Shown: piece by piece, positions 24,060-37,068 of the stretch
Numbering within the stretch: the first letter of the stretch is position 1
Layout of the letters: the number at the start of each line of letters is the position of its first letter
Notes under the pieces: model-generated
Told to the model about the DNA's origin: nothing
The model's database searches: none
The model's input: the letters and a program-made list of their open reading frames with translations, nothing else
Position numbers and translations under genes: made by a program
Assembly: GCA_003991915.1 (NCBI GenBank)
Contig: RQTK01000010.1
Coordinates: 722,493-786,492 of the forward strand
Length of the DNA stretch: 64,000 nucleotides
Source: Elysia chlorotica
Lineage: Eukaryota; Mollusca; Gastropoda; Plakobranchidae
Direction: 5' to 3'

Positions 24060-24331
24060 TAATAATTACAGCAAGAAATCTCAACTATTGAAATAGAGCT
24101 AAGCAGACGAGGCCAAACCACCATTTTTAGGCTCAGGACTGGACATAACCGACTAAAACACCACATCCACAAGATATTTAAAGTCGGCGAAACAGATCTC
24201 TGCTTGTGTGGACAGGCAGCAGAAACAGCCCAACATGTGCTACAGGATTGCAGGATACACAGCGATGTTAGACAGTCCATCTGGAGGGAGAGAATAGACA
24301 TGCACACGAAGCTATACGGGCCCCTTCCTGA
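24060..24331 (+). pseudogene. Non-LTR retrotransposon C-terminal fragment (RNase H end and zinc knuckle)
   Basis: A plus-strand frame reads RRGQTTIFRLRTGHNRL, then ETDLCLCGQAAETAQHVLQDC. This is the conserved segment after the RNase H domain in Jockey/CR1-like non-LTR polyproteins, with a CxC...H...C pattern. It is 5' truncated and cut on the right by the assembly gap, so only about 90 residues remain. The encoded protein would have been the reverse transcriptase polyprotein of a LINE. The exact clade cannot be fixed from this part. Confidence 0.7.
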
Positions 24332-24782
24332 NNNNNNNNNNNNNNNNNNNNNNNNNNNNNNNNNNNNNNNNNNNNNNNNNNNNNNNNNNNNNNNNNNNNN
24401 NNNNNNNNNNNNNNNNNNNNNNNNNNNNNNNNNNNNNNNNNNNNNNNNNNNNNNNNNNNNNNNNNNNNNNNNNNNNNNNNNNNNNNNNNNNNNNNNNNNN
24501 NNNNNNNNNNNNNNNNNNNNNNNNNNNNNNNNNNNNNNNNNNNNNNNNNNNNNNNNNNNNNNNNNNNNNNNNNNNNNNNNNNNNNNNNNNNNNNNNNNNN
24601 NNNNNNNNNNNNNNNNNNNNNNNNNNNNNNNNNNNNNNNNNNNNNNNNNNNNNNNNNNNNNNNNNNNNNNNNNNNNNNNNNNNNNNNNNNNNNNNNNNNN
24701 NNNNNNNNNNNNNNNNNNNNNNNNNNNNNNNNNNNNNNNNNNNNNNNNNNNNNNNNNNNNNNNNNNNNNNNNNNNNNNNNNN
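24332..24782. other. Assembly gap (N)
   Basis: 451 Ns between the LINE fragment and a (TC)n tract. The two sides share no sequence, so the join is supported only by scaffolding. Confidence 1.

Positions 24783-24853
<71 letters not shown>
24783..24853. repeat. (TC)n microsatellite at the gap edge
   Basis: Pure CT repeat immediately after the Ns. Confidence 0.97.
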
Positions 24854-24861
<8 letters not shown>

Positions 24862-25884
24862 GCCTCTTCTCTATTTCTCTATTTTGGCTCTCTCGCATTG
24901 TTTCGGACTCCTTAAAGTTTCTTCCTTTTTTCTCTTCGTTTTATTATTAGTGCATGTCAGACAACAATATTTACTCTCCCACGACCTGTCTTGTCAGTTC
25001 AGCCAGTGCAATTGGGCCCTCCCGGTACATGTATTCAAGATTTGGGGGGTAGCCCCTGTTTGATAACCTCTATTTACATGGGACACACTGTAATAACGCC
25101 TATAAACGCTCTACGTTCAATCTTAATTATTGTGTAAATGTCTAGGTCAAATCCACCTCGCTAAAGGGATCAAGGAGTGCGTTTTGTGCATTTTAAGGGA
25201 TACACTTATGGTAGGATTTAACTTTTGTCCTTTTAGTAGAATGCCAGCACCACACCCTGTTAGCTCTGCGCAAAGTAAAATTTTAAGACTGTACACACAG
25301 GCCCACTCGGCTGGCAAACATTGAACGCTAAACAGGAAACAGTTCAATAACATGCAAAAATAAATAATTTGGGAAAGTACACATTACCGGTACCTTAGCT
25401 AGAAACGCACTTGATGTTGAGAATAACAGATTGGGTGCGGTAAAACCTAACGGGCGTGATTCCTTCCTGCAAAAAGCAATCTCTGGTAAATTTCAACCCC
25501 CTTTATATAGATCTACTTAAATTATAGATGCGGGTGGATTGGCTTTTTGTTTTGTTTTGTTAATTCTTTTTTTTTTAATCATTTTTTTTTAGGGGGGGGG
25601 GATCTCGAACCCCGTGCTCGTTGGTCAACAGCACTACCGACTGATCTGTTTAGTATCCCATATCATACTATGGTTTACTTAGTCAATGGTCAGACTAAGG
25701 GAAAAAATCGACAAATCAAGCAATCACACACAAAAAGTCTTCAATCCAATGTGTTTGACGAGGATGATCTAATGGTGGAATATGGGAATTTTTCCGTTTG
25801 TTTTGTTTGTTTTAGTGGGTTTTTTTTCAATTTGTTTGTTTATTTGTTTGTTTTATGTGTGTGTGTGTGTGTATCCGTTGCAGA
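24854..25884. other. Unassigned sequence
   Basis: No supported gene. A G-run occurs at about 25591-25600. Open frames of 64 and 144 codons look like chance or low complexity. Confidence 0.4.
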
Positions 25885-25960
25885 ATACCTAGTCTTCGAA
25901 TCCCACGCGAGTCCCGTTGCTCCATACTGGTTAGATTGGTGTCAGTTCAATGTCACCGCC
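25885..25960 (+). mobile_element. SINE head fragment
   Basis: 'gtcttcgaatcccacgcgag' (B-box-like) followed by 'actggttagattggtgtcag' matches the head-to-body junction of the SINE. Confidence 0.45.
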
Positions 25961-26893
<933 letters not shown>

Positions 26894-27439
26894 CTTCTTT
26901 TCAATGTTGGACGAAGGGGGAAACACTAGATTTAGAACTAGATCTAGATTTTCAAATTATATTAATAAATTATAACAACAAAGCCGAACTGTGTATTTTA
27001 AAACTTCAAAAGAACTCTCCACACAGTCTTAGCGGATATTTGATACGAAATACTCGTAGATACATGTTGATTTTACCAGGAGATAATATGTTGGCTCTAT
27101 AAATTAAAATGTATACTATTACCACCCACAGGTAAATGGGGGGGAAAGGGGGGGGGGTATTGCTCCTGACACAATGGATATAATGTAGGTAAATATTTGT
27201 TTCTTCATTCGCAGGTTGTCTGTGATCATGACCTATACAAGCTGCCAACCAAACGTGCCACCCAAATGTACCATTACCATCATCATATATCATAAAAGGT
27301 ATATAGGACTACTAATTTTTGAAAGGTTTTGGGGCCCACGGTTGGCAGTTTTGCGAATGAGATCTTTCTCGGGAACCAGAGTGCAGAGGACCGGGATGTG
27401 TCAGAGATAGAGACGCCATGCAGATCTTCTATGATCCGG
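26894..27439. other. Unassigned sequence
   Basis: Interrupted G runs at 27138-27158. No supported gene. Confidence 0.4.
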
Positions 27440-27560
27440 AAAGGGCAGGGGGTGGAGCTTATACATATGTAGGAAGTCCGTGGTTCGAGCCCTCCCTCTA
27501 GCAGTCACATTTTTCCTTCCTGGTTCGGCGGGTGTCAGTATGATGTGACCTATCAAGTCC
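27440..27560 (+). mobile_element. SINE head and start of body
   Basis: 'ggagcttatacatatgtagg' leads to 'gtccgtggttcgagccctcc' (B box GGTTCGAGCCC), then 'cctggttcggcgggtgtcag' and 'tatgatgtgacctatcaagt'. The body is cut off by a family B repeat. Confidence 0.6.
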
Positions 27561-27584
27561 AAGGTACCCTAATATGGGGTGACT

Positions 27585-27725
27585 GAGAATATTTTTACGG
27601 CACGTCAGCACGGTAACGGCTCTACTGTGCCCAAAAAGTCCTAACGCAGTTAATACATTATACTACATGAAGTAGCAGCGGTGACTCCTTTATCTCTCTG
27701 AGTGGTAAAAGCATAAAAAGTTTGC
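27585..27725 (+). repeat. Dispersed repeat family B copy
   Basis: 'acggcacgtcagcacggtaa', 'cggctctactgtgcccaaaa' and 'gcggtgactcctttatctct', ending 'gagtggtaaaagcataaa'. This is the longest match to the copy at 6145-6300. Confidence 0.7.
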
Positions 27726-28119
27726 ATAAAATTGCCGTATACGACCTTTCTTAAGACTTCGGAGACGTTAATATAAAAGAGAGTTTCGCTTCCTCCATAT
27801 AGAGACTTTTTTTTCTAGGATCAGGGGGCCGATTGGGCTTTGTGATTCTATTCGAGCCTTACCCAGGTTAAGTTGATTCCACGATATGACACATGTTGAG
27901 GCATAACTCCCGGAATCTATGTACAATTTTAAGACATTAGTCTTGAGGTCCGTCGCCGTAAATTGTTTCTACTTTGAGAATATTGTAGACGTTAAATTAA
28001 GAGGGAGTGTCCCTCCTACATAATATGTATATATAAATCTTGTTTTCACTAACTTTATTCATCAGTAATCTCTTTTTCACTATCTTTATTCCTTTCTATT
28101 ACGCTTTGTCCGATCTGTT
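27726..28119. other. Unassigned sequence
   Basis: Nothing recognised. Faint SINE-body words ('tttaagacattagtcttgag', 'gtccgtcgccgtaaatt') occur near 27930. Confidence 0.4.
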
Positions 28120-28491
28120 GATCTGTTTGTCTGTCTGTCTGTCGCTATCTCTGTCTCTATTTCCGTCTGTCCGTCTGTCTCTCCCCATCTCTCGCTCGCT
28201 CGCCCAGTCGCTCTCTCTCACTCTCTCTCTTTAGTTTTCTCTGGTCAACTGTTCTCTCAACTTGTAGTTTTAATTAGAATCCTTCTCTTTCTCACTAGTT
28301 GTATCTATAATATTATGTCTTTGTATTTTCTGTATGTATATTCCTGTGACACACATTAACACATACGCTCTATCTGTTAAAAATCTTTCTCTATCTCTAC
28401 TTCTCTCTCGCAAATTTATCTCTTATCTTTAATTTGATCTATTTTTACTCTCTATCTTACTCTCAAGTCTCCTTTTTCTGTCACTCTATGT

Positions 28492-28545
<54 letters not shown>
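28120..28545. repeat. TC/TCTG-rich low-complexity region
   Basis: TCTG and CT blocks at 28123-28230 and a pure (TC)n at 28495-28542, with T-rich sequence between. Confidence 0.9.
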
Positions 28546-28546
<1 letters not shown>

Positions 28547-28812
28547 TTGTTGTTGTTTTATTTTTGTGGGGTTTATTTTTGTGTGTATCTGTGTGTGTTT
28601 TCATTTGTTTTTGTTTTTTTTTGTTGATCTTGTTGTTGTTCTTTTTGTAGTTGACTTCACGGTTACCTAGTATTGATAAAAATCGATTACATTTTTAATT
28701 AATAGTTTCAAAGTTTGCATTTGGTGGGTTGTTTTAATTGATTTTTTAATTATTTTTTTTTTATTTTGTGTGTGTGATATTATTTGGGAATGTAATAACA
28801 TTATAGTTCATT

Positions 28813-29086
28813 TCAACGGCAGGAAAAAGATGGTATGTAAGAAAGGGAAAAAAGAGGGGTCGGACGAAGAAATGATGACAAGAGAGAGAGAGAGAGAAAG
28901 AGACTGAGAGACAAGAAAGAGAGCCAGAGAAAGAGACAGTGGGAGTGAGAGGGAGAGAATGTGATATAGATAGAAAGTGATTCAGTCCGAAAGACAGAGA
29001 GGGGAACTTGAATTGCTTTTAATGGTCTCTTCAAGGCTTTCAAGAACATGTTTATCTGTTCAATTCTGCCGGATATAACTACCTCT

Positions 29087-29136
<50 letters not shown>

Positions 29137-29177
29137 CTGTCTCTCTCTCTATCTCTCTATTTCTCTCTCTATCTCTC

Positions 29178-29220
<43 letters not shown>

Positions 29221-29279
29221 ATAAACGCTCATTTCTTTCTTTTATTCCCCTTTTTCCTATCTATTTCACATCTCTTCTG

Positions 29280-29322
<43 letters not shown>

Positions 29323-29590
29323 ATATATATCTGTCTGTCTGTCTATCTAACTGTATATTACGTTGTTTTTTCTTTATCTTCCCCTGCCTGTCTCTATTTG
29401 TATCTGTGTCTCATGCTCTCTCTCACTCTCTTTCTCACTCTTCAAGGTCTCGCTTGTTGTCTCTCACTTTCATGTTCCCTTTCTCACATTCTCTCTATAT
29501 TTTTCCTATCTATCTCTTTCTATCTCTCTATCCCTCTATTTATCTTCGCGCTCTCTATTCTTCACTCCAAATATAAATCCAAGTATATGA
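28813..29590. repeat. Low-complexity block: GA-rich then TCTG/TC/TATC
   Basis: A purine tract at 28860-29000, TCTG at 29080-29133, TC at 29140-29217, TATC at 29278-29320, then diffuse CT-rich sequence. The open frames here are all Ser/Leu-rich artefacts. Confidence 0.9.
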
Positions 29591-29799
29591 AAAAATAACC
29601 AAACTCTGTAACGTTAAAAACAAGTCAGGGAGTTTAACCCAAGTTTTGACTCATCGCACAGTCGAGCCCATAGTTCTCTCCCCCAGGCAGTAAAGTGAAG
29701 TCCAGGGGCAATAACTGTAATTGGAAAATCCACTTAATACAAATTAGCCAGCAAATGAACATGGGGTCGTGTCACATTTTTCAGTCTTTACCCCCCTAC

Positions 29800-29904
29800 C
29801 CAATCCCTTCTCTTTATTTCTCTCAATCTCCATCCCACTTTTCCTCACTTAAACTTTTACCCTCAGTCTCTCCCTCTCTCTTTCTCTTTATCTCTTTATC
29901 TATA

Positions 29905-29936
<32 letters not shown>

Positions 29937-29952
29937 GCTCTCTCTCTATTAA

Positions 29953-29992
<40 letters not shown>

Positions 29993-30014
29993 GATCTATC
30001 TATCTATCTATCTA

Positions 30015-30062
<48 letters not shown>
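29800..30062. repeat. TC/TATC microsatellite block
   Basis: CT-rich 29870-29948, TATC 29953-30017, CT 30018-30062. Confidence 0.93.
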
Positions 30063-30065
<3 letters not shown>

Positions 30066-30157
30066 ACATACAAAGACCATCAATTCTATCAATTTATCTC
30101 TCTGTCTCTCGCTCCCTCTATGTTTTATTTTCTACTTCCTTTATCTCCTTAAAAATG

Positions 30158-30227
30158 ACCAATTGCTTTAGTCGCCACCTACCCAATTATATCCACACCT
30201 CCGTTCTCCTTGTTTTCATGTTCTTTT
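30158..30227 (+). repeat. Left arm of a short inverted repeat
   Basis: 'cacacctccgttctccttgt' and 'gccacctacccaattatatc' are matched in reverse complement at 30287-30375. The right arm has an insertion of about 15 bp (ttttatgtgtatgtg). Confidence 0.85.
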
Positions 30228-30286
30228 ACCTATAAATTGTATACTATATTGTAAGTATATAATTATTCATAACGAAGAGGGAAAGA

Positions 30287-30375
30287 AAAGAACACGGAAA
30301 CAAGGAGAACGGAGGTGTTTTATGTGTATGTGTGGATATAAATGGGTAGGTGGCTACTGAAGCAATCAGTCTTGT
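30287..30375 (-). repeat. Right arm of the short inverted repeat
   Basis: Contains 'aacaaggagaacggaggtgt' and 'gggtaggtggctactgaagc', complementary to the left arm across a loop of about 60 bp. Purine-rich sequence beyond it may continue the inversion weakly. Confidence 0.85.
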
Positions 30376-30396
30376 TATGCTGTAGAGAAAGATAGT

Positions 30397-30539
30397 TGTG
30401 TGTGTGTGTGTGTGTGTGCGAGATAGAGGGAGAGAAGATATTTAGAAGTAGAAAGAGAGATATTCGGGGAAACAGATAAAAGTAAATGGAGAGTGAATGA
30501 GGAAATCTGAAAGCCTTAGAGCTTAAGCGAGAGTACTCC

Positions 30540-30589
<50 letters not shown>

Positions 30590-30680
30590 GTAGAGAGTGG
30601 CCGACACACAGAGACAGTCAGAGAAAGAGACACAGAGACAGACAGAAAGACAGAGGCAGGCAGATAGTCAGAGAGACAGA
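30397..30680. repeat. (GT)n and (GA)n low-complexity tract
   Basis: GT run 30397-30418, GA run 30541-30585, then interrupted CAGA repeats. Confidence 0.9.
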
Positions 30681-30779
30681 GAAATACTAGGAATGCGGGA
30701 TACAGACGAGATCGATACAGAAACATAAACAGAGGAAATTTGAGCATGTGGGGGTTAAAGGTCAACAGACGAAGCAGAC

Positions 30780-31010
30780 ATGTTTGTAAACATCCGGGTC
30801 CTCCCGGGAGACACGGTGACACGTCATGGGGAGAGCCGTCACGTGATCCCAACTCAGCTGGTCGTGACAGGTCTGAGGGTCCTACACCGTCCTAGTTCCC
30901 GCCTGGAGGAGCGAGAGAGCCAATCAGTTGGATTAGCTTCACAGACCCAGGCCTCGTCTTTGTTTAACATAATTCTGTAAAGGGGGCGGAAAGGTTTCCT
31001 GTTTGGAGTT
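30780..31010. promoter_or_regulatory. Candidate regulatory or promoter island
   Basis: A GC-richer patch in the desert holds a palindromic E-box in 'gtcacgtgatcc', a CCAAT box in 'agccaatcag' and a GC box in 'aagggggcggaaagg' within about 150 bp. No TATA box is obvious and no transcript is known, so this rests on motif clustering only. Confidence 0.35.
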
Positions 31011-31784
31011 GAAGAGAATTTCTCTCCCACGATATCCAAGTAGTATCCTATTCGGAGATGCGCCTCAAAACTAAAATCTGATTATTTTACGTGCTGAGAC
31101 TCACAAGATAGATAAGAGATACATGTACCATAAATTATGTCTTAGCTGGACACGTCACTCATAGTGATCCTGATTAAATCAGTAGGGTGTTGAGGTGCTG
31201 CAATTTTTTTTTACTCAATACTTTACTTACTTTACTTTCCCGATCCAGCAGCCACTTGAGCCTGCGCCCTTTGACTTAATGACATGATGAAGAATTTATG
31301 TTAATTGTTATGTCCTTTCCATTTGGTCTTTTCCGCAGTATAATATACAATACAAAGAAGTTTTGTGCGGAGGTTTTGTAGTTTATGACAGTTGAATAAG
31401 ATATTTTGACTATTTCATATGCTTGGGGGCATAGAGAATAGAAAAGGTTCTTTTTGATTCTATAAATATTTTATAACCAACAAATATTTGACCTTTTACT
31501 AGGTTGCCAAGTGTGTATACATTTAGAAGTATAATTGTAAGTGCATTACGGAAATTCTTCGAGTGAAATCTTGCGCCGTACTAATCTACGTGCTTCTAGA
31601 AAAAAATAAGATTAAACGCTGCCATTGCACCTTATATCGAATTGAATGATACAAGACAAAGGCCGTTCACTGACATGGATGAGGCATTGGTGTAGAAACT
31701 TTCTTCACAATGAAAACAATAGCTTCATTTGTCCTGTTAAGTCTACGCCTGTTGCCTCTTTTTCAAATGTCCAATGCTGAATTC
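31011..31784. other. Unassigned sequence
   Basis: Nothing recognised. Confidence 0.4.
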
Positions 31785-32000
31785 CATACCGTGTCGGGCC
31801 CAAAGACTAACGTCTGACAGTAATTGTAGGTGCGGGAATACCTGGACTTCTGTCTCAGGCGTCAAACTTTGACTCAAAGTAAAAAAAAAAAACACCGACA
31901 AAACTAATGGTGACCAAGCCAACTTGGTCGGGAATGGAAACCGGGACCTCCTGATTAGAAATCTTGTGATCTATTGACTGAGCTACCTTCGTCTCTTGTC
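31785..32000 (-). mobile_element. SINE copy, reversed, with a good tRNA-like head
   Basis: The minus strand reads 'aaggtagctcagtcaataga' (A box), 'ggaggtcccggtttccattc' (B box), then 'cctgagacagaagtccaggt' and 'ctgtcagacgttagtctttg' of the body. An A-run interrupts the middle. Confidence 0.7.
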
Positions 32001-32711
32001 AAAAAATTGTTTAGCTCTACCGGCGTCTACAAGAAGTTCGGTTCATGTCTTTAGGAGCTCTGGTTTCTTGTGTTAATGTTATGTTCATGTTGGTGTGTGT
32101 TATAGTAATTTCAGTATGAAGTTTATCTAAATATGCATTATTTTGTTTTCATTTGACAGTAAAGTTGTGGGAAACCTCACACAAAGCATAATACATTGTA
32201 TAAAATTTGAAACAACAATACTCATAACTTTATTTATTATCATAACAACAAAACAAAAACAAACACACACAAAAAATGTATACACGTACCATGTATAGCT
32301 CAACTACCATTCACTACTACTTTAAAGTATAGGCGTAAAATTGCGGCCGAAAAAACTACAGATCGCATGTTGGGTTTCAACGGGCTATATTTTCAACTCA
32401 GTCTAGTGCCTGAATCCTTTAAATGGTTTCTATAAATTAATTGTCTCAGATTTCAGACAGAATAGATGCCCAGGAGGCTTTCCAAGTGACCAAATGATCA
32501 TAATATGTTTGAAATTATTAGACGTAACTAAACCGCTTGGACAATCTGCAGACACAGTTTTACCCAGGTCTAAAGAAGGAAGTGACCGCCTGAATTATCC
32601 TGACCCACATACGAAACTCCGCCCCGTGAAACCTATCAGTATACTATTATAGTGTCACTATTTTACACTCTCTGGTTATACTGTCACAAAGTTCAGCTGT
32701 ATTGGGTCTGT
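32001..32711. other. Unassigned AT-rich sequence
   Basis: No gene was recognised. Confidence 0.4.
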
Positions 32712-32790
32712 CAGTGAGTGAGCGAGTGAGTTTGTTTTACGGCACGTCAGAACGGTAACGGCTATGTTGTGCCCATGATGTCAATATATT
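32712..32790 (+). repeat. Dispersed repeat family B, 5' part
   Basis: 'agtgagtttgttttacggca', 'cgtcagaacggtaacggcta' and 'gttgtgcccatgatgtc'. Confidence 0.7.
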
Positions 32791-33300
32791 ATTCCATTGA
32801 AGACTATATGGAAATGTATGAAACATTCGTGTACTGACTGCTGAAGGCCCTCCGTGTTACCACAGGGTAAAAACAATGAGATCAAAACAGTTCTCCCCTT
32901 GGCATTCTCACTATCTCAGTTTGTGGCTGACAGATTTAGAACACGCCCTCAAGCAGACTCGACTACATTAAATCCAGATATTAATGACCTAATTATTGGT
33001 CTGTCTCACTTTCAAACTCGAGTTTCTGCGACACAAAGAGAAAGATCCGAACTGCGTTATTATTATTTTTCCAGAATCGAAACATTAGATTTGATCGTCA
33101 TACTTTTGATTCATTGGTTATGTATTTTGGTGGAGGTGCTGGTGGTACTGGTGGTGATGTTGCTATAAACGCAGTTCTTCTTATTGCTGCTGTTTATGAT
33201 ACTCCTATTATTGTTGTCTGTATTGCTGTCATATTTCAAGGACATGTATAATATCATAAACAACATTAACCCCCCCCCCCCCTTTCCCCTCTCCATATTA
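32791..33300. other. Unassigned sequence
   Basis: A C-run lies at 33271-33282. A 104-codon plus frame (32854-33168) shows no domain. Confidence 0.4.
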
Positions 33301-33339
33301 CTAGCAGTGACGGTGACTGCGGAATGAACATGGTTGTCT

Positions 33340-33475
33340 AGAGGGTCTTTCCCAGGAACGACAACTTGCGCTTTATCTTCAGCAGCAGCTCCCACTGTTC
33401 CAGCCGGGATGGTTTTCAAATTAAAATCGCCAAATCGAGTTAGGGCCGTTAAATTAATTGGAAAACACACTCAGC
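33340..33475. promoter_or_regulatory. Conserved core of the 33/34-kb duplication, copy 1
   Basis: About 80 bp ending in 'aaatcgagttagggccgtta' and 'aattaatt' is almost identical to 34240-34375, while the flanks have diverged. TAATTA-like homeodomain cores are present. On the minus strand both copies keep an open frame (…LTRFGDFNLKTIPAGTV…), so a small exon is an alternative reading. Confidence 0.3.
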
Positions 33476-33734
33476 GAGAATCAATAACCAAATTGACTGG
33501 CGGGCGGTGCGCCCCTCGGCTCCAGGAGGCAGGAGGGGTCTCTGTTTGGCGCCATTCCCTGCCTCCATCTCAAATTCATACACACAAACACAGACACAAG
33601 CACAGACACAAAGTGACACATAAAGTGACACATAACTCATTTTTAGATAATAAACATGGTTGTGGATCTTTTTGTTTTTTTTTTATGTCGAAAATGTGGC
33701 GCTCTTCTGATCCAATTTTTTGTCTCATCTCCCT

Positions 33735-34192
<458 letters not shown>

Positions 34193-34208
34193 CCTTTTTC
34201 CCCTAGTA

Positions 34209-34667
34209 CTAGCAGTGACAGTGGCTGCGGAATGGACATGGTTATCTGGAGGGTCTTCCCAGGAACGACAACTTTCAATTTATCTTCAGCAGCAGCTTCC
34301 ACTGTTCCAGCCGGGATGGTTTTCAAATTAAAATCGCCAAATCGAGTTAGGGCCGTTAAATTAATTTGAAAACACACTCAGCGAGAATCAATAACCAATT
34401 GACACACAAACACAGACACAAAGTGACACACAAAGTGACATTTTTAGATTATAGACATGGTCGTGGATCTTTTTATTTTTTTTTTCAATATCGGAATTTT
34501 GGCGCTCTTCTGATCCCATTTTTTGGATCTCCCTCTGTTTGTCTGTCTCTGTCTGTCTGTCAGTCTGTCTGCCTGTCTGTCTCTCTCTCTCTCTCTCTAT
34601 CCCTCCCTCCCTCTCTCTCTGTCTATCTCTCTATATCTCCTTCCCTCTCTATCTATCTATCTATCTG

Positions 34668-34718
<51 letters not shown>

Positions 34719-34850
34719 CTCTCTCTATCTCTCACTCTACTTTCTCTCTCATTTCTTTTTTTCTCTTTATTGCTCCCTCTTTCGTTTAGTTTACCCCTAC
34801 TCTGTTTCCTCAGTTTTCTTTCTCTTTCTTTCTCTCTATCTATCTCTCTC
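34209..34850 (+). repeat. Segmental duplication, copy 2
   Basis: Second unit of the tandem duplication. Its microsatellite part is shorter, and it ends after 'tttctctttctttctctcta', where the C-run of copy 1 is absent. Confidence 0.9.
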
Positions 34851-34906
34851 CTACTGCACACTAGGTCTCATTCTTCTTTCCTTAATATCAGATTCTGTAC
34901 TGCCAA

Positions 34907-34956
<50 letters not shown>

Positions 34957-35394
34957 GTGTCTCTTTGTTTCTCTCTCTCTTGTCTCTCTCACTCTTTCTG
35001 TCTCACTCTCCTGCTCCCTCACTCTCTATCTGTCTGTTTTTCTCTCTGGCTTACTAAATCATATGCTTTGTCAGTACATCATACAAGACTAATCACAATG
35101 CATTTTCAGAATCTTCGTGTTGGGATTTGTTTGCTGTTGTTTTTTGTTGGTTGTGTTTGTTTGTTGTTGTTGTTTTTTTTGTTCTTTTTATTGTTGCCTT
35201 TTTTTGCTTTGTTTTTCTCCAAAAGCTTTATTAAAATGTTTTGATGTTATTTGTTTTCTAAAGTCGACCAGAAGATCCTATTCTCAGAACTCTCTATAGG
35301 CCTACAAAGGTGGAATGAACGCCTAATAGACCTACATGTCAAAGGCACAGAACACTTTACTGAATAAAAACCCTGGCATCAAATTCAAAATAAG
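34851..35394. other. CT-rich then T-rich sequence
   Basis: (TC)n at 34910-34950 and a T/G-rich tract at 35120-35230. No gene. Confidence 0.6.
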
Positions 35395-35505
35395 GTTTCT
35401 CAGTTGGTACACTAGTGCTCTGAGCTGGCTAAACTGAGGTCCCAGGTTCGAGTTTCAGTTGATATCCGCGTCTCTTCATGGTTTCTCGGGAACCTAGATA
35501 GTGGA
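35395..35505 (+). mobile_element. tRNA-like SINE head
   Basis: 'tttctcagttggtacactag' (A-box region) and 'aggtcccaggttcgagtttc' (B-box region), with spacing like a tRNA. No clear body follows. Confidence 0.5.
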
Positions 35506-35944
35506 ACACTAAATTCATCGAATGCGCTAAATTGATTTTTATCTGGATAAAGTTGAACCAATTTGGACACTGTGTGGGCCTTCCTAACATAAAGCAATCA
35601 ATTAAAACAAGTAATATCCTTATTTATAGCATTGGCCTTCTTATCATAAATCAATCAATTGAAACAAGTAATATCCTTATTTATAGCAAACTCTCTCCTT
35701 GTTTAACCACTGGAACCAATATTTCGAACACTTTAAGCTTTATAGCTAAGCCGATCTTAGCAGGGGTATCATCAGACTTGGCCCGATCACAGCCGCTTCA
35801 GAATCGAAACTGGCTGTGTACAAAAAGACAACCAATAAAACATGGAGATAGCCGTGTACAGCGCATGTCAGCTGTCACGGCCGGAAATAGCCTCATATTT
35901 CAGATGAGAAAAGGATACCCGAAACCAGGTTTCTTGTGTGGATA

Positions 35945-35947
<3 letters not shown>
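35506..35947. other. Unassigned sequence with a short internal direct repeat
   Basis: 'aaacaagtaatatccttatt' occurs twice (about 35607 and 35661; period about 54 bp). The 137-codon frame across it shows no domain. Confidence 0.5.
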
Positions 35948-35985
<38 letters not shown>

Positions 35986-36310
35986 AAGAGAGAGAGAGAG
36001 AGAGAGATAGAGAGAGAAAGAGGGGGGGCAGAGACCAGGACAGTCCTAGGGAGTGGGACAGACATACATAGAGAATGAGCGAGTTTGTGTGTGAGAGAGA
36101 GAGAGAGAAGGAAAATATAGAAAGAAGGAGAGAATTGGGTGGGGGAAAGAGTGAGTGTGCGTGTGTGTGTGTGTGTGTGAAAGAGAGAGATGAAGAGAGA
36201 CTGAGAAAAAGATGGAGAAATTAAGAAAGTGTGAAAGAAAAAAAGGAAAAGTGAAAGCAAGAGAGAGAGAAGAATAAAGAGAAAGAGAGAGTAAGATGAT
36301 GATAAATCGA
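35948..36310. repeat. (GA)n purine-rich tract
   Basis: GA repeat and derivatives over about 360 bp with a short GT run at 36160-36178. Confidence 0.95.
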
Positions 36311-36391
36311 GACAAGGATAATTATATTAAAAAAAGAATATACTAAAAGACATACACACAAACACAAAGTGATGTACACATACATATATAC

Positions 36392-36735
36392 AAAATCAGG
36401 AAAACAAAGTAGGTTTAACAATTCAATTTAGATGCACTGTCAATTTCAATAATTTTTTCGACATTCGCTGGTTCCTTGCCAAATTGACGACAATCGTAAT
36501 CAGTAAAAAAATACTTTTTTGCTTTCGAAAACAGGGTTATAATTAAATTATTGTTGCCTTCCATACCAATGCTTCCATACACAACGTTTTACGTGAATCA
36601 GTTATTGCCTCTGACTGGCCGCATTGTTTTATACTGTAGTTGTCGCTTAGTAAATGAATGTCAAAGAGTCCAATTGTTTCTGTGTTACCCAATTCGAGTT
36701 GCCTCTTGCTGCTCACTCGTTTTCAGCAGTTTCTT
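36392..36735 (+). repeat. Tandem duplication, copy 1 (period about 344 bp)
   Basis: Starts 'aaaatcaggaaaacaaagta'; holds 'ttcgacattcgctggttcct' and 'cacaacgttttacgtgaatc'. The neighbouring copy is aligned end to end. Confidence 0.93.
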
Positions 36736-37068
36736 AAAATCAGGAGAACAAAGTAGGGTAATACTTCAATTTTGATGCAATGACAATTTCAATAATTTCT
36801 TCGACATTCGCTGGTTCCTTGCAAAACTGACGACAATCGTAATCAGTACAACATACTTTTTTGCCTTCGAAAACAGGGTTAAAATTAAATTATTGTTGCC
36901 TTCCATACACAACGTTTTACGTAAATCAGTTATTGCCTCTGATTTTCCGCATTGTTTAATGCTGTTATTGTCGCTTAGTAAATGAATGTCAAAAACATGC
37001 AGTCAAATGGTTTCTATTTTACCCAATTTGAGTTGCCTCTTGCTACCCACTCGTTTTCAGCAGTTTCT
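36736..37068 (+). repeat. Tandem duplication, copy 2
   Basis: Starts 'aaaatcaggagaacaaagta'; ends 'actcgttttcagcagtttct'. It lacks the short 'accaatgcttccat' stretch of copy 1. Confidence 0.93.

Noticed and set aside
33111..33470. 119-codon minus-strand protein gene
   Set aside because: Only the 40-residue part in the duplicated core is conserved; the rest is microsatellite or C-run sequence. I keep the core as a regulatory or small-exon candidate.
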